Shown here in pieces: positions 23,201 to 33,197 of a stretch of 64,000 nucleotides of DNA. Numbering within the stretch: the first letter of the stretch is position 1; the number at the start of each line of letters is the position of its first letter. The notes under the pieces are model-generated. The model had not been told where the DNA came from. It searched no databases and worked only from the letters and a program-made list of their open reading frames with translations. The position numbers and the translations under genes are program-made. This DNA comes from Candidatus Obscuribacter sp. Its GTDB lineage: Bacteria > Cyanobacteriota > Vampirovibrionia > Obscuribacterales > Obscuribacteraceae. Where the stretch lies: positions 4,526,001 through 4,590,000 of the forward strand of contig JADJQZ010000001.1 in NCBI GenBank assembly GCA_016712465.1, read 5' to 3'.

Positions 23201-25240
23201 TTGAGCAAAGCCAGAGAAACCATTCAAGAGCTGGAAAAATCATGCACTTTCGTCATGTATCAGGCCGACCTGGTAAGAGTGGAGGAAGGTGATGGGCAGG
23301 CCCCTGCCGACCTGCCCGCTGGAACTTTGATCGACAATAAGTATCAAGTTCTCGGGCTTCTGGGCCTGGGCGGCATGGGTGCCGTCTACCGGGTCAAACA
23401 CCTGGCCCTCGATAAAGTGGTGGCACTGAAGACCTTTATTTCAAAAAACTTCTCAATGGAAGCCTGGCAACGCTTTGAACGAGAAGCCAAAGCTATCGCC
23501 AGGCTTGACCACGCTAACATCATCAAAGTGCTGGACTTTGGCATTGCCGAAAACAACTTACCCTATTACACCATGGAACTGGTGCAGGGTGAGTCCCTGG
23601 CAGACAGGCTGAGAAGAACGGGGTCTCTCAGTTTAACGGAACTACTGTTCGTCTTCACCAGATTGGCCGATGCGCTGGAACATACGCACAAGAAAGCTAT
23701 CTTGCACCGTGATTTGAAGCCGGGCAATGTCTATCTGGAACTGAAAGGCGGACAAATTCAAAACATCAAACTGGCCGACTTCGGCATTGCCGCCCTGGCC
23801 AATCAAAATAGGGAGGAGCAGGCTCTCACCGCCAAAGGCACTATTTTCGGCAGCCCCCTCTATATGAGTCCGGAGCAAACCCTGGGCGAAAAGCTGGATC
23901 AAAGGAGCGACATCTACTCCCTGGGCTGCGTTCTTTATGAATGCGCCATGGGCTTTCCTCCCTATCACGGGGATAGCGCCCTGGCTACAATCATTATGCA
24001 CCAGACGGCGGCCATACCACCTATCGAAAGAGATGACCTGCCCGAATGGCTCCCTGCGCTTTACCTGTCCATGATGCAAAAAGAGAGGCAGAAGCGCCTG
24101 CCGGACTTATCGGAGATCCTGGATATCCTGGACTTCCATCTAGCGGCTTCCACCACTGGCAAGAAGGCAGACAGCAACGGGCAAAGACCAATCCTAAAAA
24201 AAACAAAAGACCCAGACAGAAGCAAGCCTGCTGAAAGACCCAAGACCGCACCACTATTAGTACCACTCTTCGGCTTGCTGCTGGTTGCAAGCGCGGCACT
24301 TTTCTCTATACTGGCTCCTCATAAACCCGAGCACCCGTCTCCTCGGGAAGTAGCTGCCACTGCTGCAGTAAGTGAAAGCAAGAAAGAGCCGCTGATTAGT
24401 TGGCGGCCCCTGACGGAGAAACCAGGAAAAATCCTAATCAACTTCCCCAGAACCACCATCGGCAGAATCACCTACTCCAACGGTTTCAAGTGCGAGGCAG
24501 CTGGACCGGTGGAAGTAGATGCGAGGGAGCCGGTCACACTCCATCTCACCAATCTCTACCCGCAGAGCGCAGAGGAATTAGCCCTGCTGCCAAACTCATG
24601 CTTCGACGATCTGCACCAGAGCAAGAACCTGGCTAGCGACTGGGACGACAGCTACTTCGAAGTGCTCAGTCACTTCCTAAAATTGAAGCACCTGGAAGTT
24701 TACGACTCCATTTGCACCCCCAGGACCATAGGCTATTTAAACAACCTGCCTCACCTGCAAGCGCTGCGGCTGACCAGTTCCAACCTGGCAGAAAGTGATC
24801 TGTTGCAGTTAAAGCACTTGAAAGAGTTCTGGCAACTCTCTTTGAGCCGCTTCAAGATAAGCCCCAGACTTATTGGGGCTCTTGGACAGAAGCGAATTTC
24901 AGTTATGGATCTGCGGGAGTGCCGACTGGAGCCGGGCGTAATTGAGAGTTTGTGCCGCCTGAAGAATTTAAATTCACTGGAATTGCAAGACACCAGGTTA
25001 AGCCTGGCCGACCTGGAATTGATGCAAAGCCGGATGACCAATCTCAGGCAGCTGAAGCTATTAAGAACCGGACTGAGCGAGCAGGCAATCCCAATTTTAC
25101 TGCGCTTCAAGAACCTGGAAGCAGTGGAAGTGCCCGATGACTGGAGCAATGCTTCAGTCAGAAGACTACAAGCGAAATTGAAAGTCCTGAACAAACAGCC
25201 GGGCGAAAATACTTTGAATGCTGGGGCGGCACCGCTTTAG
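23201..25240 (+). CDS. PknB-type Ser/Thr kinase with membrane helix and leucine-rich C-terminus
   Basis: 679 residues from a TTG eight bases after recR; an ATG at codon 19 (23255) is an alternative. The kinase domain (about 45-310) is complete: LGLGGMGAVYRV, Lys in VALKTF, HRDLKPGN (His 169), DFG (Asp 193), SPEQ. After a polar linker a membrane helix (LLVPLFGLLLVASAALFSIL, about 350-372) leads to a C-terminal part whose last 170 residues are leucine-rich repeats (LKHLEVYD, LQALRLTSSNL, LNSLELQDTRL, LRQLKLLRTGL). It is probably a signal receptor, with the repeats outside and the kinase inside. It is of a different subfamily from the kinases at 12.3-16.1 kb. The stop overlaps that of dxs. Confidence 0.92.
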   Translation: MSKARETIQELEKSCTFVMYQADLVRVEEGDGQAPADLPAGTLIDNKYQVLGLLGLGGMGAVYRVKHLALDKVVALKTFISKNFSMEAWQRFEREAKAIARLDHANIIKVLDFGIAENNLPYYTMELVQGESLADRLRRTGSLSLTELLFVFTRLADALEHTHKKAILHRDLKPGNVYLELKGGQIQNIKLADFGIAALANQNREEQALTAKGTIFGSPLYMSPEQTLGEKLDQRSDIYSLGCVLYECAMGFPPYHGDSALATIIMHQTAAIPPIERDDLPEWLPALYLSMMQKERQKRLPDLSEILDILDFHLAASTTGKKADSNGQRPILKKTKDPDRSKPAERPKTAPLLVPLFGLLLVASAALFSILAPHKPEHPSPREVAATAAVSESKKEPLISWRPLTEKPGKILINFPRTTIGRITYSNGFKCEAAGPVEVDAREPVTLHLTNLYPQSAEELALLPNSCFDDLHQSKNLASDWDDSYFEVLSHFLKLKHLEVYDSICTPRTIGYLNNLPHLQALRLTSSNLAESDLLQLKHLKEFWQLSLSRFKISPRLIGALGQKRISVMDLRECRLEPGVIESLCRLKNLNSLELQDTRLSLADLELMQSRMTNLRQLKLLRTGLSEQAIPILLRFKNLEAVEVPDDWSNASVRRLQAKLKVLNKQPGENTLNAGAAPL

Positions 25241-27219
25241 CAGGCAGTAAAAAACGGTCCCAGCTTACGCGTCAAAGCCGCTTCAGAAAGCCCGACCATG
25301 TCGAGCAGAATCGGTCTGGCACCGTGTTCTATGAACTGATCGGGCAGGGCAATGACAGAGACGTCGGCCAGTCTGCGGCAGGGATCCTGGAAGCGCAGTT
25401 GAGAGGCAAATTCCATTACACCGGCACCAAAGCCTCCGGCCATCACACCTTCTTCCAGAGTGACGATGCGAGCCTGACTGCGACCGAGCAAATCCTTGAG
25501 CAAGTTCTCGTCCATCGGCTTGGCGCTGCGAGCATAGACCAGCATGGGAGAGACGCCGTATTCGCCGGCCATGGCCGGCAAGGCGCGACGGGCTATTTCC
25601 ACCATGGAACCATAGGCCAGAATGATATTTTTGCCGTCTCCAGGCTCAAGCACTTCCCACTTGCAGCAAGGCACCGGGCTGAAGGACTTAACCGGTCCGA
25701 GGCGTTCTTTCAACTGCTCAAGCTCGGAAGCGGAAACAGCTTTGTCTCTGGGGAAGCGAATCGCCACCGGTCCGGCACCTTCCTTAACGGCGGTGAAAAC
25801 CATATTGCGCAGTTCAACTGCATCTCTGGGAGCCAGCACCGTGAAATTTGGAATTGCTCTCAGATAAGAGATATCGTACACACCCTGGTGTGTCTCGCCG
25901 TCTTCCACCAGACCACCACGGTCAATACCAAACAAGACCGGCAGGTTCATGATGGCTACATCGTGAATGACCTGATCCATGGCCCGCTGCAGGAAGGTGG
26001 AATAGATGGAAACCACCGGCTTGAGACCACACTTAGCCATACCGGCGGCCATGGTCACCGCATGCTGTTCGCAAATAGCCACATCGAAGAAGCGCTCCGG
26101 ATAGACCTTGCTGAATTTGACCAGGCCGCTGCCCTCTGCCGTAGCGGGGGTGATCGCCACAAGATCAGGTTCAAAGGCAGCCACATCGATGAGGGCTTCC
26201 GTGAAAACATCGGAATAAGTCTTGGCTTTCGGCTTACCGGCCGTTACCGGTTCGCTTTTCTCTGTGAGAGCCGGCTCCAGGGCGAAAGCAGGCACACCGT
26301 GGTACTTGATGGAATCAGCTTCGGCCGGACCATAACCCTTGCCCTTCTGGGTAATGATGTGCAGAAGCTGAGGTGTGGTCTTATCTTTGACGGCTTCCAG
26401 GGCCTGCACGACGGCCTTCACATCATGACCATCGATGGGTCCGGAATAATTGATGCCGAGTTTTTCAAAGACGATACCGGGAGTGTCGAAGCGGTCTTTG
26501 GCTTCTTTCTTGACCATCTCAATCAACTGCCAGACAGCAGGATTCAATCGGGCTTCATCGAGGTGCTCTTCGATGAAGTCAATTTTCTGTTTGATGTCTT
26601 TGTAGAAGAAGGTCTCTTTGATGCGCTTCATGTACTGGGAGATACCGCCCAGATTCTCGGAAATGGACATCTCATTGTCGTTCAGAATTATGACGACGCC
26701 CTTCTGGATATGACCCAGATGGTTGATAGCCTCAAGGGCCATACCGCCGGTCAGACCGCCGTCTCCGATTACGGCTACCACTTTGCGGTCTTCGCCGAAG
26801 TGATCTCTGGCCAGGGCCATGCCCACCGCCAGCGAAATGGAGGTGGAACTGTGACCGGCCACAAAAGCGTCATGCTCGCTCTCCGACGGGCTGACAAAAC
26901 CATTCAGGCCTTTGAACTGTCGCAAGGTATCGAAGCGATGGCGCCTGCCCGTGAGCATTTTATGCACATAGGCCTGATGACCGACATCCCAGAGAATATG
27001 GTCTCTGGGAGTCTCGAAAACTTTATGCAGGGCAATCGTGATTTCCACCACACCCAGGTTGGAAGCCAGGTGCCCACCGGTCTTAGCCAGAGCATGCACA
27101 ATCTCCTGGCGGATTTCGGCTGCTAGATGCGCCAACTCATCGCATGAGAGCTTCTTGAGCTCACCGGGCGTGAGCACGGCATCAAGAAACGTGGTGGTGG
27201 GTTTGGCTAAGGTGTACAT
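25237..27219 (-). CDS. dxs: 1-deoxy-D-xylulose-5-phosphate synthase
   Basis: 660 residues. The ATG at 27219 has GAGGGA six bases upstream; the frame is open 19 codons further but family length supports this start. The TPP-dependent enzyme condenses pyruvate and glyceraldehyde-3-phosphate, the first step of the MEP isoprenoid pathway. Visible landmarks are GHLASNLGVVE, DVGHQAYVHKMLTGR, the TPP/Mg site GDGGLTGGMALEA...NDNEMSIS, the SGPIDGHD segment, ICEQHAVTMAAGMA with the catalytic Glu, and DRGGLVEDGETHQG. All are conserved. It is a single gene with convergent kinase gene downstream. Confidence 0.97.
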   Translation of the reverse strand: MYTLAKPTTTFLDAVLTPGELKKLSCDELAHLAAEIRQEIVHALAKTGGHLASNLGVVEITIALHKVFETPRDHILWDVGHQAYVHKMLTGRRHRFDTLRQFKGLNGFVSPSESEHDAFVAGHSSTSISLAVGMALARDHFGEDRKVVAVIGDGGLTGGMALEAINHLGHIQKGVVIILNDNEMSISENLGGISQYMKRIKETFFYKDIKQKIDFIEEHLDEARLNPAVWQLIEMVKKEAKDRFDTPGIVFEKLGINYSGPIDGHDVKAVVQALEAVKDKTTPQLLHIITQKGKGYGPAEADSIKYHGVPAFALEPALTEKSEPVTAGKPKAKTYSDVFTEALIDVAAFEPDLVAITPATAEGSGLVKFSKVYPERFFDVAICEQHAVTMAAGMAKCGLKPVVSIYSTFLQRAMDQVIHDVAIMNLPVLFGIDRGGLVEDGETHQGVYDISYLRAIPNFTVLAPRDAVELRNMVFTAVKEGAGPVAIRFPRDKAVSASELEQLKERLGPVKSFSPVPCCKWEVLEPGDGKNIILAYGSMVEIARRALPAMAGEYGVSPMLVYARSAKPMDENLLKDLLGRSQARIVTLEEGVMAGGFGAGVMEFASQLRFQDPCRRLADVSVIALPDQFIEHGARPILLDMVGLSEAALTRKLGPFFTAC

Positions 27220-27391
27220 GGAATCCCTCGAAGTCCCAGTGTGATGGGCATTTCTCGACCAAATCATAGCAACCATACAGGAGGCTGGACCATAATATTT
27301 TTGACTGAATTAATACTCTTGAAATACATCAGCTATAAAACCAATTTGAAAGCTCTTAAGGGCCATAAAAACCTGGTTATTTCACGAGCGC

Positions 27392-27643
27392 TCAGATTGA
27401 ACCGGCAACATCAAAATTACGTAATCTCTGTTCACAATATATTTGGGAAGGCTGAGGGTCCCCGAGGGTGAGTGCCAATTTATTTATCCAGTGTCCCCAA
27501 TATAAACTGAAAAACCGTAACAGAGCTAACTGATTGGGCCCTGTCGTCAAAAACAATACAGAGACCCAACCGCAAGCCAACAAAGCCAGTAAGAAGCCAA
27601 CAAATCTAAGCTTGAGCATACAAATCTTGCACAGCTCTTGCAT
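27392..27643 (-). CDS. Doubtful small membrane protein
   Basis: 83 codons from an ATG at 27643 just beyond the terminator hairpin. It has one good hydrophobic helix (FVGFLLALLACGWVSVLFLTT) near the N-terminus and a polar tail (WGHWINKLALTLGDPQPSQ). The frame is open upstream through the hairpin to 27742. There is no convincing ribosome site. The hydrophobic stretch makes it worth keeping, but it may be chance. Confidence 0.3.
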   Translation of the reverse strand: MQELCKICMLKLRFVGFLLALLACGWVSVLFLTTGPNQLALLRFFSLYWGHWINKLALTLGDPQPSQIYCEQRLRNFDVAGSI

Positions 27644-27659
27644 TGGCAGCGCTCTCAAG

Positions 27660-27702
27660 GCAAAAGAGGCAGGGCCGGCCCTGCCTCTTTTGCGTTCTTT
27701 TT
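27660..27702. terminator. Intrinsic terminator, 17-base palindrome
   Basis: Bases 27660-27693 form a perfect inverted repeat with 17-base arms meeting at GGCCGGCC. Each arm ends in CTCTTTTGC, so the transcript of either strand has a U-run at the stem base, and GTTCTTTTTC follows on the plus strand. It lies about 70 bases after the stop of the VIT/VWA gene on the minus strand. Confidence 0.85.
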
Positions 27703-27761
27703 CATCCGGCGTTATCGGCTCAACCTGGGCAGAATGAAGCAAGCGTCCATAACTGCCGCCT

Positions 27762-30209
27762 TTACGAGATTTTGTAAGCTTTGCCGGAAACCACCAGGAT
27801 GAGCTTGCGACTGACGGCCAGGTACTTGGACATGACCTTGGACTGGCGAGCCAGATTGAAATAAGCGCTGGAACCGAAGCTTATCTCTTCTGTCTTTTCT
27901 CCTTTGTAGGCACTGTCCACAAAGTAGCCCTGCTCATCCTGGTAGAAGGTCTTCCCTTCCACGCTTCTGATTTGCTTGCTTTCCGCTGCGTTACCGGAAA
28001 ATCCGTCCAACTGGCTCACTTCCTTCAAGACACTGGCCTTCTTCTCGCGATCAAAGGCTAACTTGCCGGAGGAGACCGAAAACGACTGACGCAATTTGTC
28101 CTTGCTGTCGCGCTCGGCCGCTTGACCAAAGGCCCTGCCCATACTTTCTTCCCCCTGGCTGGGTAAGGGCATTGCCGCCGCAAACTGGGCTCTACCGCCG
28201 GCGCCGGGCGCACCGGCGGCTTTACTTTGCAGTCTCACCTGGCGCCAGTCGGTCATTCTGGGCGACTCGTCAGAAACGGCAATCCTGCGGGGTTGGGCAA
28301 ACCAACGAGCGTTTTCGCGGTTGGCAACTGGAGATGCCGCCGGCATCGGTCGGTTGTTGGCGAGACGATGATTCTCGCTGGGGTCGGTGACCAGGAAGGA
28401 GGTGTAGTTAGTGATGATGCCGTGTTTTTTAGACAGAGCCACTATCTCATCAATGACCTCCCGGGTATCGCCGTTTTCCTGGGCCACTTCCGTCAAATAA
28501 CCGATGCGGCGCATGGCCCAGAGCCTTGAAAGATGACTATTGGAGGCTTCGGCGCCGGCAAAATTGATAGGGAAACTGAAGGTCTTGGCCGCCCCCGCCA
28601 GTTTGCCGGAAATGTTGACGCTGGCTTGTCCGGAACCTTTGTAGCGGCCTAATAAAAGCACCTGGTTGCCGGCGAAAATATCTTTCACTTGCCTGGGGTA
28701 GATGTCTTTGACGGTTATGCCGCTGAAAGTCAACTGTACATCCGAGAGCATGGGCGAACGAATTTTATCGTAAAAGCCAGACATAGCCACTTCCAGAGAC
28801 TCACCGGGCTCGATGTATTGCGAAGTACCGTGGTGATCGGAAGATAGCCGGTTCAAGAGCCTGGTGTTGACGTCGTAACCGACGCCGAAATCAAAGAGCC
28901 TGATGCTCTTATTGGAGACCGTCTTCAGAAGGCCAGTGAGGGAAGTCTCGCCCACCGTTGGCTCTCCATCGGTCATCAGCACCACATATGCCGGCCTATC
29001 GCCGCCGTCCTTGAGCAAACTGCCGCCGGTGCGCAGGGCTTCCCCGATATTGGTGCCGCCCCTTGCCTCCAACTCATCTATGAAGTCCACAGCCAGGCGT
29101 TTGTTGTCGGTAGTAGCCTGCACAAGCTGACCGCGAAAGGAGTCGGCATCAGTGTTGAAGGGCACTATACCGAAGCGATCCTGGGGCGAAAGGGCCGTCA
29201 CTACATATTTAAGGGCTTTCTTGCTTTGCTCCAATTTCTCACCCTGCATGGAACCGGAAGTATCAGCCACCAGAACCACGTCCTTGGGAACGCTCTGAGC
29301 TGCCTTCAAAGGTGGTGCCAGGCTGAGCAAGAAATAACCATCTTCACCGTCCACCTTATGAGTGAGCAAATTGGCCGTCATTTCCTTATCGGAAAGACTG
29401 TAATAGAGCAGGAAGTCTTTGTCTTGAAGAGCATTAGCTTGATGGTAGGCGATCTTGGCCCGATTATTCTCCGGTCTGTCCACCTGCACCGTATGTGATG
29501 GCGACCAGATTGTGCGCAGGCCCTGCTTGCCTGAAAGCTTGACACTCATTTTTGTATCATCGACCGGGCCGGCACTTGCTTCCCGGTCGCCTTTCAGGGG
29601 AAAGCGATATTTGACCAGTCCGTTTTCAGCTTTCAGAAGCTGGGTGTACTCAAGCTCAACCTTCTTCGTACCATGGGCAGGAATAGGGAAAATGCGCGCC
29701 CGCACAGTCTTGTAGTCGGCGTATTCCAGAAGACCCGGGTCAATCATCTGCCTGACTATGGCTTCATACTGTTGCCTGGCTTCGCTGGCTTCCAGTATTT
29801 TGCCCTCTACCGGTTTACCGTCGATGTGCAGGGAGAAACTGGAAAAGGTGGTGTCGTCCGGCAGGGGAAATAAGTAAGTACCGGCCAGATTCTGGTCGGT
29901 GTCGTTGACGAAAGTCTGGGTGATATAGGTCTTCGCCACCTGGTCGGTAATCTCTACCTTAATATCTTGCCCCTGCAGGTGCAGCCCCAGACTGACTCCA
30001 CCTTTAAGAACGGGAGTGCTGGGCGGGCGCGGTCCCGGATGCGGCGGTCTTACAGGCAGAATGCCCGGATTGATAGGGAGCCCCGGCATGACACGACCAA
30101 TGCTACCGTGGAAGGCCGGGTCTACCACAATGAAACCGGCGGCCTCGGCCGGCAGCAGCGGTAAACCAAGGGACAATCCAAGCAAAAGGGCAGTTTTAGC
30201 AAGGTTCAT
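27762..30209 (-). CDS. Exported VIT and VWA domain protein
   Basis: 815 residues, ATG with GAGAGA upstream. Signal peptide (TALLLGLSLGLPLLPAEA), a Pro/Gly-rich stretch, then a VIT domain (about 70-200: QTFVNDTDQNLAGTYLFPLP, EASEARQQYEAI). A von Willebrand A domain follows with a complete MIDAS: DTSGSM, a Thr in GGTNIGEAL and TDGEP. A long, partly disordered C-terminal region ends in a small beta-rich part. Same architecture as inter-alpha-trypsin-inhibitor heavy chains and related bacterial surface proteins. It binds a metal ion and probably a protein ligand outside the cytoplasm. There is no sortase signal or second membrane helix. Single gene ending in a strong terminator. Confidence 0.9.
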   Translation of the reverse strand: MNLAKTALLLGLSLGLPLLPAEAAGFIVVDPAFHGSIGRVMPGLPINPGILPVRPPHPGPRPPSTPVLKGGVSLGLHLQGQDIKVEITDQVAKTYITQTFVNDTDQNLAGTYLFPLPDDTTFSSFSLHIDGKPVEGKILEASEARQQYEAIVRQMIDPGLLEYADYKTVRARIFPIPAHGTKKVELEYTQLLKAENGLVKYRFPLKGDREASAGPVDDTKMSVKLSGKQGLRTIWSPSHTVQVDRPENNRAKIAYHQANALQDKDFLLYYSLSDKEMTANLLTHKVDGEDGYFLLSLAPPLKAAQSVPKDVVLVADTSGSMQGEKLEQSKKALKYVVTALSPQDRFGIVPFNTDADSFRGQLVQATTDNKRLAVDFIDELEARGGTNIGEALRTGGSLLKDGGDRPAYVVLMTDGEPTVGETSLTGLLKTVSNKSIRLFDFGVGYDVNTRLLNRLSSDHHGTSQYIEPGESLEVAMSGFYDKIRSPMLSDVQLTFSGITVKDIYPRQVKDIFAGNQVLLLGRYKGSGQASVNISGKLAGAAKTFSFPINFAGAEASNSHLSRLWAMRRIGYLTEVAQENGDTREVIDEIVALSKKHGIITNYTSFLVTDPSENHRLANNRPMPAASPVANRENARWFAQPRRIAVSDESPRMTDWRQVRLQSKAAGAPGAGGRAQFAAAMPLPSQGEESMGRAFGQAAERDSKDKLRQSFSVSSGKLAFDREKKASVLKEVSQLDGFSGNAAESKQIRSVEGKTFYQDEQGYFVDSAYKGEKTEEISFGSSAYFNLARQSKVMSKYLAVSRKLILVVSGKAYKIS

Positions 30210-30488
30210 GATAAATATCTCTCTGAAAGCCGGGCAAAATCCGCCGGCGAAGTGACTACTATAAATTTAGTCGTCGCCCATACGAATTACCGCCGGATAT
30301 GCCAGGAAACATATCTCGGGTATTTCATAGTGATCATCCCCGGGTTTATCCTGAATAATTGCCAAAAGCCGCCAGGGGTTGCCAATTGCACCATTTACTA
30401 GGCTTTTCCCCAGATATTTGCCAACCGGGGCAAGCTAGACTAATCTTGGAGCTGTGGGTCCAATCCCGGCCACAGCTTCGAGGGTGAG

Positions 30489-32411
30489 ATGCGGCTATTA
30501 CCGCCACTAAAACGCTTACTACCGGCCATAAGGGTAGGACCGGCGCCCAAGCGAGACGGTCTCCTATTCGAAAGACTCTTCTGGGGAGCCCTTTCCGGTG
30601 GACTGGCCACCATCCTCTTTGCTGAGTCGCCCGTACTGGACACCATGGAAATGAATCTCCTTGAATGGCGCTATAAGACCGGATATGAATTAACCAGGGT
30701 CTGGACGGCCATGGGAGTCAGTCGCGCTAATGAAAGCGAAGACATTGCCCTGGTCACATATGATGATGAAGATCAGTTTGATCTGGAAAGCGAAAGCACC
30801 GATGGCGGCGCCGCACCGGTGCAGGCAGTCTTAGCCAGACTTCTACCTCTCATAGAAGCCGGTCAACCGTTGCTTTTAGTACTGGATATGGATCTGCGCG
30901 GCAAGGCCGACCCGGACCTGGTCACGGCCCTGCGCGCTTACAAGAGCAATGTCATTCTGGCCTTACCGGGCACCCTCGATAATCCCAACGATTTGCCGGC
31001 GGCCGAACTGCGAAAAAGCGTGCTCAAGTGCGCCTTTGACCATGTGCTGGAAGAGCAGAACGGACTCACCTGCCGCATGCCCATTTCCGCCAATATGTTC
31101 ATGAGCATGAGCAACCAGGATATGCCGGAAAACACCGCCTTCGGTATTTCCTCCGGCGGAGAAATCATTGAATCCCTGCCGGAAGTAATTGCACCGCTCA
31201 TGTCTTCCCGGGTGGGGGTAGGGCCCTCGCGCCTGCAAATTTCAGACTTTTCCCGCGAAGATCTACCTATTTATATCAAGTTCTCCGGCACCAAGTATCC
31301 CACCTACAAGACACGGGAAATCATGAACGGCGCCATTGATCCCCGGGTATTTAGCGGCAAAGTAGTAATAATAGGTACCAATTTCAGCCAGAAAGTTGAT
31401 AACACACCAAGACTGCGTACGCCGCTCAATGTGAAGGCTCCCAACATCTATATACAGGCGGAAGCAATCAGCACTCTGACAAAAAATGAGGCGATTCGCT
31501 CCTTTCCCCGCACCATTTTGCATCACTTACTTTTGCTTATAGGCGGCGCGCTAGGGGCCCTCTCTTCCACTCTGCCCATGGGACGTCGCACCACGGCCTT
31601 TCTTACTTTTGCCATGCTGCTTGTGGCCATGACCCAAGTCGCCTTCCAGTATCTGAACTTACATGTGCCGGTGCTTCCTCTTCTGGCGGTACTGATGCTC
31701 ACCTATATCTTCGGCACTCTCATCTATCTTGATACCGATTTGCGCCTACGCAACAAAGAACTGGCTCTGGCCCGGGAAGCCATGCAGGTGCGCGCCGAAG
31801 AAGAAAGACAGCGCATCGCCGAGGATCTGCACGATGAAACCCTACCTGCACTGTCGGCAGTGGCACGGATGGCCGACCGCCTCACCCATGAAATGGACGG
31901 CAGCGACACACCAAGACAGATGCGCGAGAAATTGGACGGCGCCATTTCCGAAATGCGCCGGGTGATAAATGATTTACACCCATCGGTTTTGGAAACCATG
32001 GGCTTCAAGCCCGCCCTTGAGAATCTGCTGGCCATTCTGGAGAGAGAAACCAATATCCATACCGACTTCATTGACGGCGACGCCGATCCCTCGGCCGAGT
32101 ACAACTTAAACGACTTCACCCGCCTGCAGCTCTACCGAATCGTGCAGGAATCCCTCAATAATGTACAAAAGCACTCCAAAGCCAGTGAGGTTAAAGTCTT
32201 AATTAAGCAAGAGGATGGCTTGCAAATTGATATCATCGACAACGGTAAGGGGATAGACCTGGAGCAGGTGCGCCTTACAAACAAGACATCCCATGGTCTG
32301 GTCAATATACGACAGCGTGCACAACTCATAGGCGCCCAGGTAGACTGGAAGAAGCCGCTAGAATATCCAACAGGCACACAGGTCATAATCAGAATGCCCC
32401 TGACAAATTAG
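30489..32411 (+). CDS. CHASE2 sensor histidine kinase (NarL/DegS type)
   Basis: 640 residues, ATG directly preceded by GAGGGTGAG. One N-terminal helix is followed by an extracytoplasmic CHASE2 domain (to about residue 340, ending with GKVVIIGTNF...NIYIQAEAISTL) and three closely packed helices (HHLLLLIGGALGAL and following). The catalytic part has a HisKA_3 box ERQRIAEDLHDE with the phosphorylated His, N-box QESLNNVQKHS, G1 IIDNGKGID and G2 GLVNIRQRAQLIGA. All needed residues are present. It senses an unknown outside signal and phosphorylates the regulator encoded 56 bases downstream. Confidence 0.95.
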   Translation: MRLLPPLKRLLPAIRVGPAPKRDGLLFERLFWGALSGGLATILFAESPVLDTMEMNLLEWRYKTGYELTRVWTAMGVSRANESEDIALVTYDDEDQFDLESESTDGGAAPVQAVLARLLPLIEAGQPLLLVLDMDLRGKADPDLVTALRAYKSNVILALPGTLDNPNDLPAAELRKSVLKCAFDHVLEEQNGLTCRMPISANMFMSMSNQDMPENTAFGISSGGEIIESLPEVIAPLMSSRVGVGPSRLQISDFSREDLPIYIKFSGTKYPTYKTREIMNGAIDPRVFSGKVVIIGTNFSQKVDNTPRLRTPLNVKAPNIYIQAEAISTLTKNEAIRSFPRTILHHLLLLIGGALGALSSTLPMGRRTTAFLTFAMLLVAMTQVAFQYLNLHVPVLPLLAVLMLTYIFGTLIYLDTDLRLRNKELALAREAMQVRAEEERQRIAEDLHDETLPALSAVARMADRLTHEMDGSDTPRQMREKLDGAISEMRRVINDLHPSVLETMGFKPALENLLAILERETNIHTDFIDGDADPSAEYNLNDFTRLQLYRIVQESLNNVQKHSKASEVKVLIKQEDGLQIDIIDNGKGIDLEQVRLTNKTSHGLVNIRQRAQLIGAQVDWKKPLEYPTGTQVIIRMPLTN

Positions 32412-32467
32412 AGTCAACTACTGACGGAAAAGCCGCGAACCCCAAGGAAAGTAAAGGTCTTAAAAGC

Positions 32468-33184
32468 ATGAGTATCCTTATCGTCGATGATGAAGAAAGA
32501 GACAGAACCTGGCTCAAGAATCTAATCACCAACAATCTTTCCGGCGAATTGCCCCTGACTGAGGGGCAAGATGGTTTGCAGGCGGTGGAACTAGCCGCCA
32601 AGCACAAGCCTAAGCTGGTCTTTCTCGACATCAAGATGCCCAACCTTTCAGGCATCAAGGCCGCCGAACAAATTCTCAAGCAGTTACCCGAAACCGGAGT
32701 AATCATGCTTTCCAATTTTTCCGATGAAGTTTATGTGCGGCAACTCTGGAAAGTAGTACCACCCAACGGCGCTTTCGGTTACGTCTTAAAGAGCGCCTCC
32801 GACGAGCAGGTAGTGGAAGCAGCCCGGGCCGTATTATCGGGAGATTGCTGGATCCATCCCGGTATCGCCCGCGTCATCCAGCGCACCCAGAACCGCGCCA
32901 CCTCTTTGACGGCCGCCGAATACGAAGCCCTGGTCTGCATAGCACTGGGCATGACTGACCACGCTATTGCCAAAAAGCTCTATCTGACTGAAAAAGCCGT
33001 GCAATCAAGACTGAAGTCGCTCTACGCCAAACTGGGCATTCCTGGTCGCAGCGAAGCCCACGATACCGAATTCAATCAGCGCTGCCGTGCCGTCTATGTT
33101 TCCAATCGGCGCGGTCTGATCAACCAATCGGAACTGGATGAATGGGAAGCCAAACTGCAAGACTCGAAAGCAGACGCCAAATAA
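32468..33184 (+). CDS. NarL/LuxR-type response regulator
   Basis: 238 residues, ATG. The receiver domain has the acidic pair VDDE, phosphate acceptor in FLDIKMPNLSG and the Lys in YVLKSAS. The C-terminal helix-turn-helix is of LuxR type (LTAAEYEALVCIALGMTDHAIAKKLYLTEKAVQSRL region). A tail of about 40 residues continues after the DNA-binding domain, longer than usual. It is the cognate regulator of the CHASE2 kinase before it. The next gene begins 14 bases later and may be a co-transcribed target or output. Confidence 0.94.
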   Translation: MSILIVDDEERDRTWLKNLITNNLSGELPLTEGQDGLQAVELAAKHKPKLVFLDIKMPNLSGIKAAEQILKQLPETGVIMLSNFSDEVYVRQLWKVVPPNGAFGYVLKSASDEQVVEAARAVLSGDCWIHPGIARVIQRTQNRATSLTAAEYEALVCIALGMTDHAIAKKLYLTEKAVQSRLKSLYAKLGIPGRSEAHDTEFNQRCRAVYVSNRRGLINQSELDEWEAKLQDSKADAK

Positions 33185-33197
33185 AGAGGACACAAAA

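Larger units (their letters stand above)
27220..27761. other. Intergenic region between dxs and the VIT/VWA gene
   Basis: This 0.5 kb stretch holds a strong hairpin terminator at its right end and one doubtful minus-strand frame, both listed separately. The left 150 bases are A/T-rich and probably contain the dxs promoter (TATGAT about 50 bases before the ATG on the minus strand, without a clear -35). Confidence 0.5.

Noticed and set aside
25324..27126. 600-codon frame on the plus strand across dxs
   Set aside because: It is the exact antisense of dxs, whose motifs are all conserved. The translated sequence is His/Gln/Gly-rich as expected for a mirror frame and shows no family motif.
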